Positions 8,233-19,886 are shown, counted from the first letter of the stretch. The stretch: 64,000 nt of DNA from Rhodanobacteraceae bacterium (GCA_027019085.1 JALUXG010000039.1:62001-126000); one strand, 5' to 3'. Program-made: numbers and translations. The notes: generated from the sequence alone by a model not told the origin.

Positions 8233-8454
8233 TTACTGAGCCAGCTTGTGCAGCAGCGTGCGCCGCTTGCGCATGATTTCCTCTGCCACGTCCATTTGCG
8301 CGGCGAGCGTGGGGTCGTAGGCGGTCAGGCGCAGGCCGTCGGGGGTTTCCACGGCATACAGTGCGTCGCCCTTCTTCAGGCGCAGGCGGGTGAGCAGTTC
8401 GCGGGGCAGGATGACGCCGGAGGAGTTGCCGATGGTGGTGATCTTGAGTTTCAT
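8233..8454 (-). CDS. AbrB/MazE-type antitoxin of the Doc pair
   Basis: This 73-residue protein has a swapped-hairpin AbrB/MazE DNA-binding domain at residues 1-48 (ITTIGNSSGVILPRELL, then LKKGDALYAVETPDG). The C-terminal tail (DVAEEIMRKRRTLLHKLA) is the probable toxin-neutralising segment. AGGAA lies 6 bases before the ATG. The gene directly precedes doc. The classic Doc partner is Phd; AbrB-Doc pairs are known in bacteria but less studied. A 16-base palindrome upstream is the likely autoregulatory operator. Confidence 0.9.
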   Translation of the reverse strand: MKLKITTIGNSSGVILPRELLTRLRLKKGDALYAVETPDGLRLTAYDPTLAAQMDVAEEIMRKRRTLLHKLAQ

Positions 8455-8473
8455 GGAAGGTTCCTACGAAGGT

Positions 8474-8489
8474 TATAACGTACGTTATA
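8474..8489. promoter_or_regulatory. 16-bp palindromic operator of the AbrB-Doc operon
   Basis: TATAACGTACGTTATA is a perfect palindrome located 20 bases upstream of the antitoxin start at 8454. Its TATAAC half resembles a -10 hexamer on the minus strand, so binding by the antitoxin would block the promoter. Confidence 0.7.
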
Positions 8490-8615
8490 CGCTTCCCGGC
8501 GTGGTGCGGCAAGGGCAGGCGGGGCGGAGAGGGAGTAGGATTTGGGGCAGGCAGGTGCATGATGCAGGCCGGTCATGGTATCGGTGCTAGGCATGTCATG
8601 GCGATGTATTTATAT

Positions 8616-8669
8616 CGTCATTCAAGACGAAATAAGCGTATATTCAGGTTGTATTCGTCATAATTGACG
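8616..8669. promoter_or_regulatory. Two operator-like inverted repeats upstream of hipBA
   Basis: Two 14-base sites, CGTCATTCAAGACG (8616-8629) and CGTCATAATTGACG (8656-8669), start 40 bases apart, close to four helical turns. The second has 5-base perfect arms and abuts the start of the XRE gene at 8674. A TATATT (8639-8644) between them could be the -10. Tandem spaced operators are usual for HipB-type repressors. Confidence 0.6.
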
Positions 8670-8673
8670 AGGA

Positions 8674-9024
8674 ATGAAGATCACCACGCATACGACAGAT
8701 CATGCGCTCCTGCAGGAGCTGGGTGAACGCCTGGCCAGCGAGCGCCTGGGGCGGGACCTGACCCAGGCGCAGCTGGCAGAACAGGCCGGCATTTCCAAGC
8801 GCACGCTGGAGCGCCTGGAAGCCGGCGCGGTGGCTTCGCAGTTGTCTTCCTTGTTGCGTGTGCTGCGCGCACTGGGGCTGCTGGAACGGCTCGATCTGCT
8901 GCTTCCGGAATCGCGCCCGGGACCGGTCCTTCAGCTCAGGGGCGGGGGGCGTGTGCGCCAGCGCGCCTCCGGCAGGCAGGCGGCCGACACTCGGTCGCCT
9001 GTATCGTGGAGCTGGGAACGGTGA
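8674..9024 (+). CDS. hipB: HipB-like XRE antitoxin
   Basis: This 116-residue protein has an XRE helix-turn-helix at about residues 12-72 (DLTQAQLAEQAGISKRTLERLE). The rest is a basic, poorly structured tail. It is a DNA-binding repressor and the presumed antitoxin of the following HipA. GAGGA sits directly before the ATG. The 3' end overlaps hipA by the GTGA arrangement at 9021-9024, so the two are translationally coupled. Tandem operators lie immediately upstream. Confidence 0.85.
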   Translation: MKITTHTTDHALLQELGERLASERLGRDLTQAQLAEQAGISKRTLERLEAGAVASQLSSLLRVLRALGLLERLDLLLPESRPGPVLQLRGGGRVRQRASGRQAADTRSPVSWSWER

Positions 9025-10319
9025 GCGTCGCCGAAGTGCGCCTGTGGGGCCGCGCCATCGGCGCGGTATCGCTGGATGAGGGCCAGTCCACGGCGGCCTT
9101 CCAGTACCTGCCCGAATTCGTTGCCAGCGGCATCGAGCCGGCGCCGCTCATGATGCCGCTGGCGCACCGCGTGTACCGCTTCCCCGAGCTGCCGGTGGCC
9201 AGTTTCCATGGCCTGCCGGGCCTCCTGGCCGATGCGCTGCCGGACCGTTTCGGCAATGCGCTGATCGATCAGTGGCTGGCGCAGCAGGGTCGCACGCCGG
9301 AGAGCTTCAACGCCGTAGAGCGCCTGTGCTACATCGGTACGCGGGCCATGGGCGCGCTGTCATTCCGGCCGGTGCTGGGACCGCGCAGGATATCCAGCCG
9401 CGTGGATCTGGATGCGCTGGTCGAACTGGCATCGGAGGTGCTTGCCCATCGCCAGGGTTTCACGGTCAGCCTGGAATCGCGCAAGCGCGAGAAGGCGATG
9501 CGCGACATCTTGCGCGTGGGGACATCCGCCGGCGGTGCGCGGGCCAAGGCGATCATCGCCTGGAATCCGGACACCAACGAGGTGCGTTCGGGGCAGGTCG
9601 ATGCGGGGCCCGGTTTTGGCTACTGGCTGTTGAAGTTCGATGGCGTGTCCGGCAACCGCGACCGCGAGCTGGACGACCCCCAGGGCTACGGCGCGATCGA
9701 GTACGCCTATGCCTTGATGGCGCAATCGGCCGGCATCGCCATGAGCGAGTGCCGGCTGCTGGAGGAAGGCGGACGGCGCCACTTCATGACCCGGCGTTTC
9801 GACCGCGCCGAAGACGGCAGACGGCTGCATCTGCAATCGCTCGGCGCACTGGCGCATTTCGACTACAACCGGGCCGGAGCGTATGGCTATGAACAGGCCC
9901 TGCAGGTGATGCGCCGGCTCGACCTGCCCATGAGCGCACTGGAAGAACTCTTCCGCCGCATGCTGTTCAACGTGGTCGCGCGCAACCAGGACGACCACGT
10001 CAAGAACATCGCCTTCCTCATGGACCGCGAAGGCCGCTGGTCGCTGGCGCCGGCCTACGACCTGACCTACAGCCACAACCCGCAAGGCCGCTGGACCGCG
10101 CAACACCAGATGAGCATCCACGGCAAGCGCGATCACTTCACCCTGGCCGATTTCCACGCCTGCGCCCAGGCGGCCATGCTCAAACGCGGGCGTGACAAGG
10201 CCCTGCTCGAGCAGGTGATCATGGCGGTCCGGCGCTGGCCGGAGTTCGCCGCGCAGGCAGGCATGGACGATGCGCTCGCCATGCAAATCGGCACGATGCA
10301 CCGGTTGCAGTTCGTCTGA
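9021..10319 (+). CDS. hipA: HipA-like serine/threonine kinase toxin
   Basis: This protein (432 residues from the GTG at 9021) is a HipA-fold kinase. It has the N-terminal couple_hipA region (SVAEVRLWGRAIGAVSL), the Gly-rich nucleotide loop (VGTSAGGARAKA), the catalytic segment RNQDDHVKN and the metal-binding LAPAYDLTYS. In E. coli, HipA phosphorylates glutamyl-tRNA synthetase; the target here is unknown. The GTG at 9021 overlaps the hipB stop and has GGAGCTGGGAA upstream; a GTG at 9006 is also possible. All catalytic residues are visible, so the enzyme should be active. Confidence 0.92.
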   Translation: MSVAEVRLWGRAIGAVSLDEGQSTAAFQYLPEFVASGIEPAPLMMPLAHRVYRFPELPVASFHGLPGLLADALPDRFGNALIDQWLAQQGRTPESFNAVERLCYIGTRAMGALSFRPVLGPRRISSRVDLDALVELASEVLAHRQGFTVSLESRKREKAMRDILRVGTSAGGARAKAIIAWNPDTNEVRSGQVDAGPGFGYWLLKFDGVSGNRDRELDDPQGYGAIEYAYALMAQSAGIAMSECRLLEEGGRRHFMTRRFDRAEDGRRLHLQSLGALAHFDYNRAGAYGYEQALQVMRRLDLPMSALEELFRRMLFNVVARNQDDHVKNIAFLMDREGRWSLAPAYDLTYSHNPQGRWTAQHQMSIHGKRDHFTLADFHACAQAAMLKRGRDKALLEQVIMAVRRWPEFAAQAGMDDALAMQIGTMHRLQFV

Positions 10320-10577
10320 GGGCGCATCGTCATCAGGCAGGCCCGGCAGGGCAAACCGGCGACGGCAGACAAAATGAGAACCCTGTCACGAATTGGCTGA
10401 TCTGGGCGGTTTTTGCGTGGATTGTGATGCATTTGGCATGCGGCATGCACGTTTCCGGCAAAGGACGCATGGTAGGCAAATTCATGGGCGTGCAGGAAAA
10501 ACTGGCGAAATCTCCATATGGCCTGGATTCCTTGCCCTTGAACGCCAAGGCGTTGAGGCCGTTGTGGAGGAATCATT

Positions 10578-12116
10578 GTGCGTAGGGCGGGTTTGTGGTG
10601 GCTGGTACTGACGCTGTGGGTCATCCATGTGACCCTGGCTGCCAGGGCCGATGCCAGTACGGCCATCGGGCCGGAGCTGGCGGCAATGGCCGTGCAGGCG
10701 CTGGCGGCGGCTGCCGCGCTGACGCGCTGGCGTCGCAGCGCGGGCGAGGCGCGCTGGATGTGGTTGTTGCTGGCCGTGGTCGTGTTGTTGCAAATGACCT
10801 GGGGGGCATTCAACGTGCTGGCGGGTCTTGCAACCGGTGAGACAGCCAGTGTGCTGGGTTCCCTGGCGGTGTTTTCCTCAGCGCTGTACCTGGTCCCGGC
10901 CATGTTCCTGATCGCCCGTACCTTCGATGCCGCCTTGCCGCGCGCAGTGCGGGTGCTCGATGCACTGCTGTCGGTCTGCGTCATCGGCATTCTGTATCTG
11001 TTGATTCACCACGTGCTGGTGGCACCGCCGGACGAGGTGAAGGCCAATATTGCATTGCTGGTTCATCATGCCGATGCCGTGAACCTGACCCTGGCATTGC
11101 TGGCGACGGTCCGTTTGATCGGTGCCGAAACGGCCCTTCGCAGGCATATGTATGTCTGTTTCACCGCGTTTCTCTGGCTCAATCTGATTGCCGCGGCGGT
11201 CTACAACAGGCTGGAGCTGTCCGGACTGCCCTGGTGGGCCGGCACAATGCTGGATGTCCCGTTCGTGGTGCTGGCGGGTCTGGCCCTGGTCGCGCCCTGC
11301 CGTTGGCTGCGGCACTGGCGCAGTTCGTATCGGACTATCGAGATCGTGGATGGTTTTGCGCCGATCGTGCTGTCGGTGGGCGTGCTGACACTGGGATTCA
11401 GCATTTCGCGCCTGCATTTTGCTGCAGGGCTGCTGGTGGCCATCGCGGCCATGCTGTTCTACGGCATGCGCGTGGCGTTCATCCAGAGTCGTGACCATTT
11501 CCTGCGTGACAAGGTGGCCATCAGCAACCGGCGCCTGCAGGAACAGTTGGGCATCGACCCGATGACCGGCATTGCCAACCGGATCACGCTGGACGCGCGA
11601 CTGCCGAGCCTGCTTGAAGCCGCCCGGACCAGCCATTCGCCGTGCGCGGTGATGATGATCGACATCGATCACTTCAAGCAGTACAACGACCACTTCGGGC
11701 ATCTTGCCGGCGACACCTGCCTGCTGCAGGTGGTCAGCGCCATGCGTGGCGCCCTGCTGCGTGCCGGGGACCTTCTGGCGCGTTACGGTGGCGAGGAATT
11801 CGCGGTGGTGCTGCCCGATACCACCGGTCGCGCCGCGATGAAGGTGGCCCAGCGACTGGTCCACGCGGTCGCTGCGCTGGACCTGGCGCATCCGGAAAGT
11901 CCGTATGGCCGGGTGACGGTGAGCATCGGCGTGGCCGCCTGCACGAACTGCAATGGTGCACAGAGCATCGAGATGCTGGATGCCGCCGACCGTGCGCTGT
12001 ATCGCGTCAAGCGCAACGGCCGCAATGCATGCAGCCTGCTGGACATGGACGACCCCGAATCGGCTTATGCGCAGGCGCCAGCAGCTGATCGTGACAGCGA
12101 ACCGCTGCCGGGCTGA
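10578..12116 (+). CDS. Membrane-bound diguanylate cyclase (GGDEF)
   Basis: This 512-residue protein makes cyclic di-GMP from two GTP. About residues 1-300 contain eight or nine hydrophobic segments with short loops, an integral membrane sensor without a recognised name. A GGDEF domain follows (about 335-490) with active site GGEEF near residue 404. The product-inhibition site RxxD (RAGD) lies exactly five residues before it, so feedback control is expected. The GTG start has GGAGG 7 bases upstream. The 258-base gap before it shows no clear element. It converges with gcvP and marks the return to ordinary chromosomal genes. Confidence 0.9.
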   Translation: MRRAGLWWLVLTLWVIHVTLAARADASTAIGPELAAMAVQALAAAAALTRWRRSAGEARWMWLLLAVVVLLQMTWGAFNVLAGLATGETASVLGSLAVFSSALYLVPAMFLIARTFDAALPRAVRVLDALLSVCVIGILYLLIHHVLVAPPDEVKANIALLVHHADAVNLTLALLATVRLIGAETALRRHMYVCFTAFLWLNLIAAAVYNRLELSGLPWWAGTMLDVPFVVLAGLALVAPCRWLRHWRSSYRTIEIVDGFAPIVLSVGVLTLGFSISRLHFAAGLLVAIAAMLFYGMRVAFIQSRDHFLRDKVAISNRRLQEQLGIDPMTGIANRITLDARLPSLLEAARTSHSPCAVMMIDIDHFKQYNDHFGHLAGDTCLLQVVSAMRGALLRAGDLLARYGGEEFAVVLPDTTGRAAMKVAQRLVHAVAALDLAHPESPYGRVTVSIGVAACTNCNGAQSIEMLDAADRALYRVKRNGRNACSLLDMDDPESAYAQAPAADRDSEPLPG

Positions 12117-12212
12117 CGGAGGCTGCAGCCGGTGCCGGATCCTTCGGTGATCGGGCACCGGCGTGCTGCGGCGAAGCCGCGTGACCGACGAACGTGGTAC
12201 GCGGATCGGGTG

Positions 12213-15137
<2,925 letters not shown>

Positions 15138-15198
15138 GGAGGCGGTCCGGAAAGGTTGCGTAGGAATGGGCACCCGCTATCGGATGTCAGACACGCCC

Positions 15199-15390
15199 CT
15201 CTGTCCTTTTGCCTGAGAGTTTCGAAGCGCTTGACGCTTCCTGCCCCTTCGGCGCCGGATCGAACCGGTCTCTCCAGAGTGTGTGCGGCAGCGGCCGGGA
15301 AGCGGGCCGTTGCCGCGCCGGTGGTACGGGAGCCTGAGCGATTACGGGCATTGCGCCTTCGGCAGCGGGTCGCCCCGCTTCTCCCACCGG
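15199..15390 (-). ncRNA. Tandem glycine riboswitch
   Basis: Read on the minus strand, two glycine aptamers lie head to tail in the gcvP leader. Aptamer 1 (15390-15319) has GGTGGGAG at its base, the conserved CCGAAGG core and CTCAGG before the closing ACCACC. Aptamer 2 (15279-15199) has GGAGAG, CGCCGAAGGGGCA and CTCTCAGGCAAAAGGACAG, almost at consensus. The linker is about 40 bases. Tandem glycine aptamers before gcv genes normally switch the gene on when glycine is high. About 60 bases remain to the gcvP start for the expression platform. Confidence 0.93.
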
Positions 15391-15402
15391 TTTCGCCTGC
15401 CG

Positions 15403-15408
15403 ATTATA
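15403..15408 (-). promoter_or_regulatory. -10 element of the riboswitch-gcvP transcript
   Basis: TATAAT on the minus strand ends about 12 bases before the first riboswitch stem. No good -35 is visible at 16-18 bases. Confidence 0.5.
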
Positions 15409-15485
15409 CAGGGCGCGAAGGCAAAAACCCGTCCGGAGTGTGGACAGGTTCATGCGCCGGGCGGCATCATGGGGTTTGCGTTCGA

Positions 15486-15941
15486 GTGAGCCCAGAACCC
15501 TTGCCTGCACCGTTCGCCCTTGCCGGACTCGACCACGTGGTGCTGCGCGTGCAGGACCTGGACGGCATGCGGCGTTTCTACTGCGAGGCGCTCGGTTGCA
15601 TCGAGGAGCGCACGCGGGAGGATCTCGGGCTGGTGCAGCTGCGCGCCGGCGACAGCCTGATCGACCTGGTCGACGTGCAGGGCGCCATTGGTCGAAAGGG
15701 TGGGGCTCCGGCAGGCGCGCAGGGTCGCAACATGGACCACTTCTGCCTGCGCATCGAACCCTATGACGAGTCCGCGATTGCAAGCCACCTCGCGGCCCAC
15801 GGTGCACGCATCGGCGACTCCGGCACGCGCTACGGGGCGCAGGGCGACGGCCCCTCGCTGTATGTCTACGACCCGGAAGGCAACATGCTGGAGCTGAAGG
15901 CGGGCGTGCCCGCGGCGCAGCGGCCTGGATGCACGCCCTGA
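15486..15941 (+). CDS. VOC family (glyoxalase/dioxygenase fold) protein
   Basis: This 151-residue single-domain vicinal-oxygen-chelate protein begins with LDHVVLRVQDLDGMRRFY, contains MDHFCLRIEPYD mid-chain and ends with VYDPEGNMLELKAG. The metal-ligand positions (His in LDHVV and MDHF, Glu in NMLELK) are present. The family includes glyoxalase I-like, fosfomycin/bleomycin resistance and dioxygenase enzymes, and the substrate cannot be told from sequence. The GTG at 15486 is the first start that preserves the domain; its ribosome binding site is weak, so the exact start is uncertain. It is divergent from the gcvP riboswitch. Confidence 0.85.
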   Translation: MSPEPLPAPFALAGLDHVVLRVQDLDGMRRFYCEALGCIEERTREDLGLVQLRAGDSLIDLVDVQGAIGRKGGAPAGAQGRNMDHFCLRIEPYDESAIASHLAAHGARIGDSGTRYGAQGDGPSLYVYDPEGNMLELKAGVPAAQRPGCTP

Positions 15942-15961
15942 TGCTGGTCGCAGATACTGAA

Positions 15962-15984
15962 AACCCCGCGGCATGCGCGGGGTT
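15962..15984 (-). terminator. Terminator, probably of tRNA-Leu
   Basis: AACCCCGCG and CGCGGGGTT form a perfect 9-bp stem with a 5-base loop. On the minus strand the stem is followed by TTTTC, as in an intrinsic terminator, which fits the tRNA-Leu transcript. It may also stop the VOC gene from the other side. Confidence 0.75.
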
Positions 15985-16031
15985 GTCAGGGCGGTTACGG
16001 GACTGGATTCAGCGTCGCGTTACCTTCAAAC

Positions 16032-16116
<85 letters not shown>

Positions 16117-16240
16117 AGGTTGCGGGCAGCTGCCATGGGCGCTGCGGAGCCGCGTAAGATAGGCACCAGCCCTCCGATTGTCAATATCCCGCCCCGTTTT
16201 TCCCGATGAACGGGGTCTGTTTTCATCGCAAGGACCAGAT

Positions 16241-18652
16241 GTGACCAAGAACAAGTCCCGCAACGTGCCTGGCCGCCCAGGCGGTTCCCCAGGCGTGCCC
16301 GCCGACCCCAAGGCCGAACGCGAGGCACAGCGGTACGCGCGTCCGATACCCAGCCGCGAGGCGATCCTGCAGTTGCTGGAGGATCGCGGCGAGCTGATGC
16401 GCGAAGAGGCCATCGCCGAGGCACTCGGCCTGTTCGAGGAACCGGACATCCTCGCCCTCGACAAGCGACTGGGCGCCATGGTCCGCGACGGCCAGCTGTT
16501 GCGCACGCGGCGTGAGGGATACGGTGTCGCACGCAAGCTCGATCTGGTTCCAGGGGAGGTGCTCGCCAATGCCGACGGCTACGGTTTCCTGCGGCCGGAC
16601 GACGGCAGTCCCGATCTCTATCTTTCACCGTTCGAGATGCGCAAGGTGCTGCATGGTGACCGCGTACTGGCGAGCATCATCAGCGTTGATCGCCGCGGTC
16701 GGCGCAAGGGTGCCATTGCCGAGGTGCTGGACCGGCGTTTCTCGCGCATCGTCGGTCGCGTGGTCACCGAGCACGGCGTCACCGTGGTGGTGCCCGACGA
16801 CGACCGCGTGCACCAGGACGTGCTGATTCCGCCCGACCGTATCAACAATGCGCGGCCCGGGCAGGTGGTGATCGCCGAGATCAACGAGCCGCCCAACAGC
16901 AAGCGAGGCCCGATCGGCACCATCGTCAGCGTGCTTGGCGACCGCCTCAAGCCGTCGCTGCTGGTGGAAGTGGCCATCGCCCAGCACGATCTGCCGCACG
17001 TGTGGCCGTCCGCGGTGGTGAGCGAGGTCGAGGCCATGCCGGTGAAGGTCGGCAAGGGCGATCTGGACGGACGCACGGACCTGCGCGACCTGCCGCTGGT
17101 GACCATCGATGGCGAGGACTCTCGCGATTTCGATGATGCGGTGTATGCCGAGCCCCGGCGAAGCGGCGGCTGGCGGCTGGTGGTGGCGATTGCCGACGTG
17201 GCGCATTACACGCGCCCGGACACGGCGCTGGATGCCGAGGCGCTCGAGCGCAGCACCTCGACCTACTTCCCCGGTTACGTGGTGCCGATGCTGCCCGAGG
17301 CGCTTTCCAACGGCCTGTGTTCGCTGAACCCGGACGTCGACCGCCTGTGCCTGGTCTGCGACATGAGCATCGACGCCGCCGGCACGGTCACCCGTTCGCG
17401 CTTCTATGCCGGCGTGATGCGCTCGCACGCACGGCTGACCTACGGCGAGGTCTGGCAGGCCATCGGCGAGAAGGATCCGGCCACGCGCAAGCGACTGGCT
17501 GCGCACATGCCGGTGCTCGATCACCTGCATGGCCTGTACAAGGTGCTCGACCGCGCGCGCCGGCAGCGCGGGGCGATCGAATTTGACACTGCCGAGGCCA
17601 GGTTCCGACTGGATGCCGGCGGCGAGGTCAACCAGGTCGAGGTCACCCCGCGCAACGACGCGCACAAGCTGATCGAGGAATGCATGATCGCGGCCAACGT
17701 GCAGGCGGCGAAGTTCCTGGAGCGCAGAAAGATCCCGGCGCTGTTCCGCGTGCATGCGCCGCCGCCGGCAGACAAGTACGAGGACCTCAACGAATTCCTG
17801 CGTCAGTACAAGCTGAAGCTGCCGCCGCTGGAGAAGCTGCATCCGGGCGACTACGACCGCCTGCTGAAGAAGGTGCGCGACAAGCCCGAGTTCGAACTGA
17901 TCCAGTCGGTGCTGCTGCGCTCGATGAGCATGGCGGTGTACCTGCCGCAGAACCACGGCCACTTCGGCCTCGCACTGGACGCCTACACCCACTTCACTTC
18001 GCCGATCCGCCGCTACCCGGATCTGCTGGTGCATCGCGCGATCCATTACGCGCTGGCGCGGGGCAAGCCTGCGCAATACGTGTACTCGCAAGCGCAGATG
18101 ACCACCATGGCCGCGCACTGCTCGCAACGCGAGCGGCGTGCCGAGGAAGCCGAACGCGATGTCGATGAGCGCCTGAAGTGCGCGTGGATGGAAAAACATG
18201 TCGGCGATGCCTTCGACGGCCATGTCACCGGGGTGACCTCGTTCGGCCTGTTCGTGGACCTGGACGGCCATGGCGTGTCCGGACTGGTGCACGTGAGCCA
18301 GCTGACCAACGACTACTACCACTTCGATGCCGAAAAGCGCCTGCTCAAGGGCGAGCGCAGCGGCCGCGTGTTCCGGCTCGGCGACGCCGTGCGCGTGCAG
18401 GTGCTGCGCGCCAGCATGGAGGATCGCAAGATCGACTTCCGGCTGATCGGTGAAAAGGAAACCGGCAAAGGCAATGACTCCAGGCGCGACACCGGGGCAG
18501 GCGCGATGCCCGCCCGCGGCAAGCGTAGGCAGGAAAAGGCGACGTCGGAAGCTGCCGCGCGCGATAAAGCCAGTCACCGGGCAAAGGGCAGATCCGGCAA
18601 GCAAGCGCAGGGACGCAAATCGTCTGGCGGGCGCGGGAGCCGCAAGCGATGA
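16241..18652 (+). CDS. rnr: Ribonuclease R
   Basis: This 803-residue processive 3'-5' exoribonuclease degrades structured RNA. In order it has an N-terminal helix-turn-helix region (about 35-100), cold-shock domains, the RNB catalytic domain with the metal-binding motif DGEDSRDFDDAVY near residue 290, an S1 domain (about 650-735) and a strongly basic tail rich in Lys, Arg and Gly (745-803). I chose the GTG at 16241 because AAGGA lies 7 bases upstream; the open frame reaches further back to 16178. It overlaps rlmB by ATGA, as in many gammaproteobacteria. Confidence 0.96.
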   Translation: MTKNKSRNVPGRPGGSPGVPADPKAEREAQRYARPIPSREAILQLLEDRGELMREEAIAEALGLFEEPDILALDKRLGAMVRDGQLLRTRREGYGVARKLDLVPGEVLANADGYGFLRPDDGSPDLYLSPFEMRKVLHGDRVLASIISVDRRGRRKGAIAEVLDRRFSRIVGRVVTEHGVTVVVPDDDRVHQDVLIPPDRINNARPGQVVIAEINEPPNSKRGPIGTIVSVLGDRLKPSLLVEVAIAQHDLPHVWPSAVVSEVEAMPVKVGKGDLDGRTDLRDLPLVTIDGEDSRDFDDAVYAEPRRSGGWRLVVAIADVAHYTRPDTALDAEALERSTSTYFPGYVVPMLPEALSNGLCSLNPDVDRLCLVCDMSIDAAGTVTRSRFYAGVMRSHARLTYGEVWQAIGEKDPATRKRLAAHMPVLDHLHGLYKVLDRARRQRGAIEFDTAEARFRLDAGGEVNQVEVTPRNDAHKLIEECMIAANVQAAKFLERRKIPALFRVHAPPPADKYEDLNEFLRQYKLKLPPLEKLHPGDYDRLLKKVRDKPEFELIQSVLLRSMSMAVYLPQNHGHFGLALDAYTHFTSPIRRYPDLLVHRAIHYALARGKPAQYVYSQAQMTTMAAHCSQRERRAEEAERDVDERLKCAWMEKHVGDAFDGHVTGVTSFGLFVDLDGHGVSGLVHVSQLTNDYYHFDAEKRLLKGERSGRVFRLGDAVRVQVLRASMEDRKIDFRLIGEKETGKGNDSRRDTGAGAMPARGKRRQEKATSEAAARDKASHRAKGRSGKQAQGRKSSGGRGSRKR

Positions 18653-19392
18653 GCAAGGGCACCTGGATAGTGGGCATCAATCCGGTCGAGGCCGCGCTCG
18701 AGCATGATGGCGAGCGCGTGCTTGAGTTACGCGTGGAGCGCGAGGCGCGCAATCCGCGGGTGCGGGAACTGGTGATCCGCGCGCGTGCGCGCGGCGTTGC
18801 GGTCAGCGAATGCGCCCGCGATAAGCTCGAGCGGATTGCCGATGGCGCACGTCACCAGGGCGTGGCCGCCCGTTACGCGGCGCCCGATACGCGCGGTGAG
18901 CAGGACCTTCCGCAACTGGCGCAGGAGGCCGGAGGCCAGGCCCTGTTCCTGGTGCTCGACGGCGTGACCGATCCGCACAATCTCGGCGCCTGCCTGCGCA
19001 GTGCGGCCGCGGCCGGCGCGACGGCGGTGATCGTGCCAAAAGATCGTGCCGCCGGCATCACCCCGGTCGTGCGCCGAGCCTCGGCCGGGGGGGTCGACCG
19101 GGTGCCGCTGGTGACGGTCGGCAACCTGGCGCGTGCCCTGCGGTCGCTGAAGGATGCGGGCGTCTGGCTGACCGGGCTGGCGGGCGAGGGCAGCAGCGAT
19201 CTGTATGCGCTGGACCTGACCGGTCCGGTCGCTCTGGTGCTGGGCGGGGAAGGCGAGGGTCTGCGGCGACTCACGCGCGAGACCTGTGACTATCTGGCGC
19301 GCATTCCGATGCCGGGTGAGATGGAAAGCCTGAATGTGTCTGTAAGCGCCGGCATCGCACTTTTCGAGGCATTGCGCCAGCGTCGCACCTGA
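18649..19392 (+). CDS. rlmB: 23S rRNA (guanosine-2251-2'-O)-methyltransferase
   Basis: This 247-residue SpoU/TrmH-family methyltransferase acts on 23S rRNA Gm2251. An N-terminal substrate-binding domain (about 1-75) precedes the knotted SAM-binding domain, with LVLDGVTDPHNLGACLRSA (motif 1), ALVLGGEGEGLRRL (motif 2) and PMPGEMESLNVSVSAGIALFE split across the final motif 3. Its ATG overlaps the rnr stop by four bases, so the two are co-translated. Confidence 0.95.
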   Translation: MSKGTWIVGINPVEAALEHDGERVLELRVEREARNPRVRELVIRARARGVAVSECARDKLERIADGARHQGVAARYAAPDTRGEQDLPQLAQEAGGQALFLVLDGVTDPHNLGACLRSAAAAGATAVIVPKDRAAGITPVVRRASAGGVDRVPLVTVGNLARALRSLKDAGVWLTGLAGEGSSDLYALDLTGPVALVLGGEGEGLRRLTRETCDYLARIPMPGEMESLNVSVSAGIALFEALRQRRT

Positions 19393-19583
19393 TCCGGAAC
19401 GCGAAAGCCAGCGTGCCATCGGCAGCGGCGTGTGCTGCCATCGCTGTTGCCGCCGTTCACAGCACGATGCCGGGTCCTGCACCGCGTCTGAATGCCAACC
19501 GTGCATGCGACTGGCTGGGGCTTGGCGCGGGCCCCCGTACATCGCATGATGGGCACCACGAACCGTGCGCAAGGAATACCGGC

Positions 19584-19877
19584 ATGACCCTCAATTTCTT
19601 TCCCTGGTATGTCTGGGCCGGACTGATCGGCGTGGTGCTGGTCCTGCTGGCCTATTTTCTCCTGCAGGCCCGCAAGTTGCACGGCAACGGCACGACCTAC
19701 CAGCTGATGAATGCCCTGGGCGCACTGGGCGTGCTGCTGTCGCTGACATTCGGCAAATTCAACCTGTCGGCCTTCCTGCTGGAGTTGGCGTGGTTGCTGA
19801 TCAGCATCTACGGCATCGTGTTCGGCGTGCGCAGCCGCAAGGCCTCGCGCGACTCGCATCGCGACGAGCCCTGGTAG
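19584..19877 (+). CDS. CBU_0592 family membrane protein
   Basis: This 97-residue protein has three hydrophobic segments (about 6-25, 42-60 and 65-82) with YQLMNALGALGVLLSL and LLELAWLLISIYGI, features of the CBU_0592-type small membrane proteins. Its function is unknown. AAGGA lies 8 bases before the ATG; the longer open frame upstream lacks this signal and is not family-like. It converges with phoU, leaving 9 bases between stops. Confidence 0.8.
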   Translation: MTLNFFPWYVWAGLIGVVLVLLAYFLLQARKLHGNGTTYQLMNALGALGVLLSLTFGKFNLSAFLLELAWLLISIYGIVFGVRSRKASRDSHRDEPW

Positions 19878-19886
19878 CGGAAGCGT

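Noticed and set aside
10333-10400. AGGGCAAACC-containing stretch upstream of the diguanylate cyclase, reminiscent of the c-di-GMP-I (GEMM) riboswitch.
   Set aside because: The conserved second half (GACGCAAAGCC and the tetraloop receptor) is absent, so the match is only to a short common segment.
12128-12162. GCCGGTGCC/GGCACCGGC hairpin between the GGDEF gene and gcvP.
   Set aside because: It lies between convergent genes but has no T tract and a long loop, so terminator function is not supported enough to list.
16625-18604. Long open frame of 659 codons on the minus strand.
   Set aside because: It is exactly antisense to rnr and has no family-like motifs; it is a high-GC codon-bias shadow.
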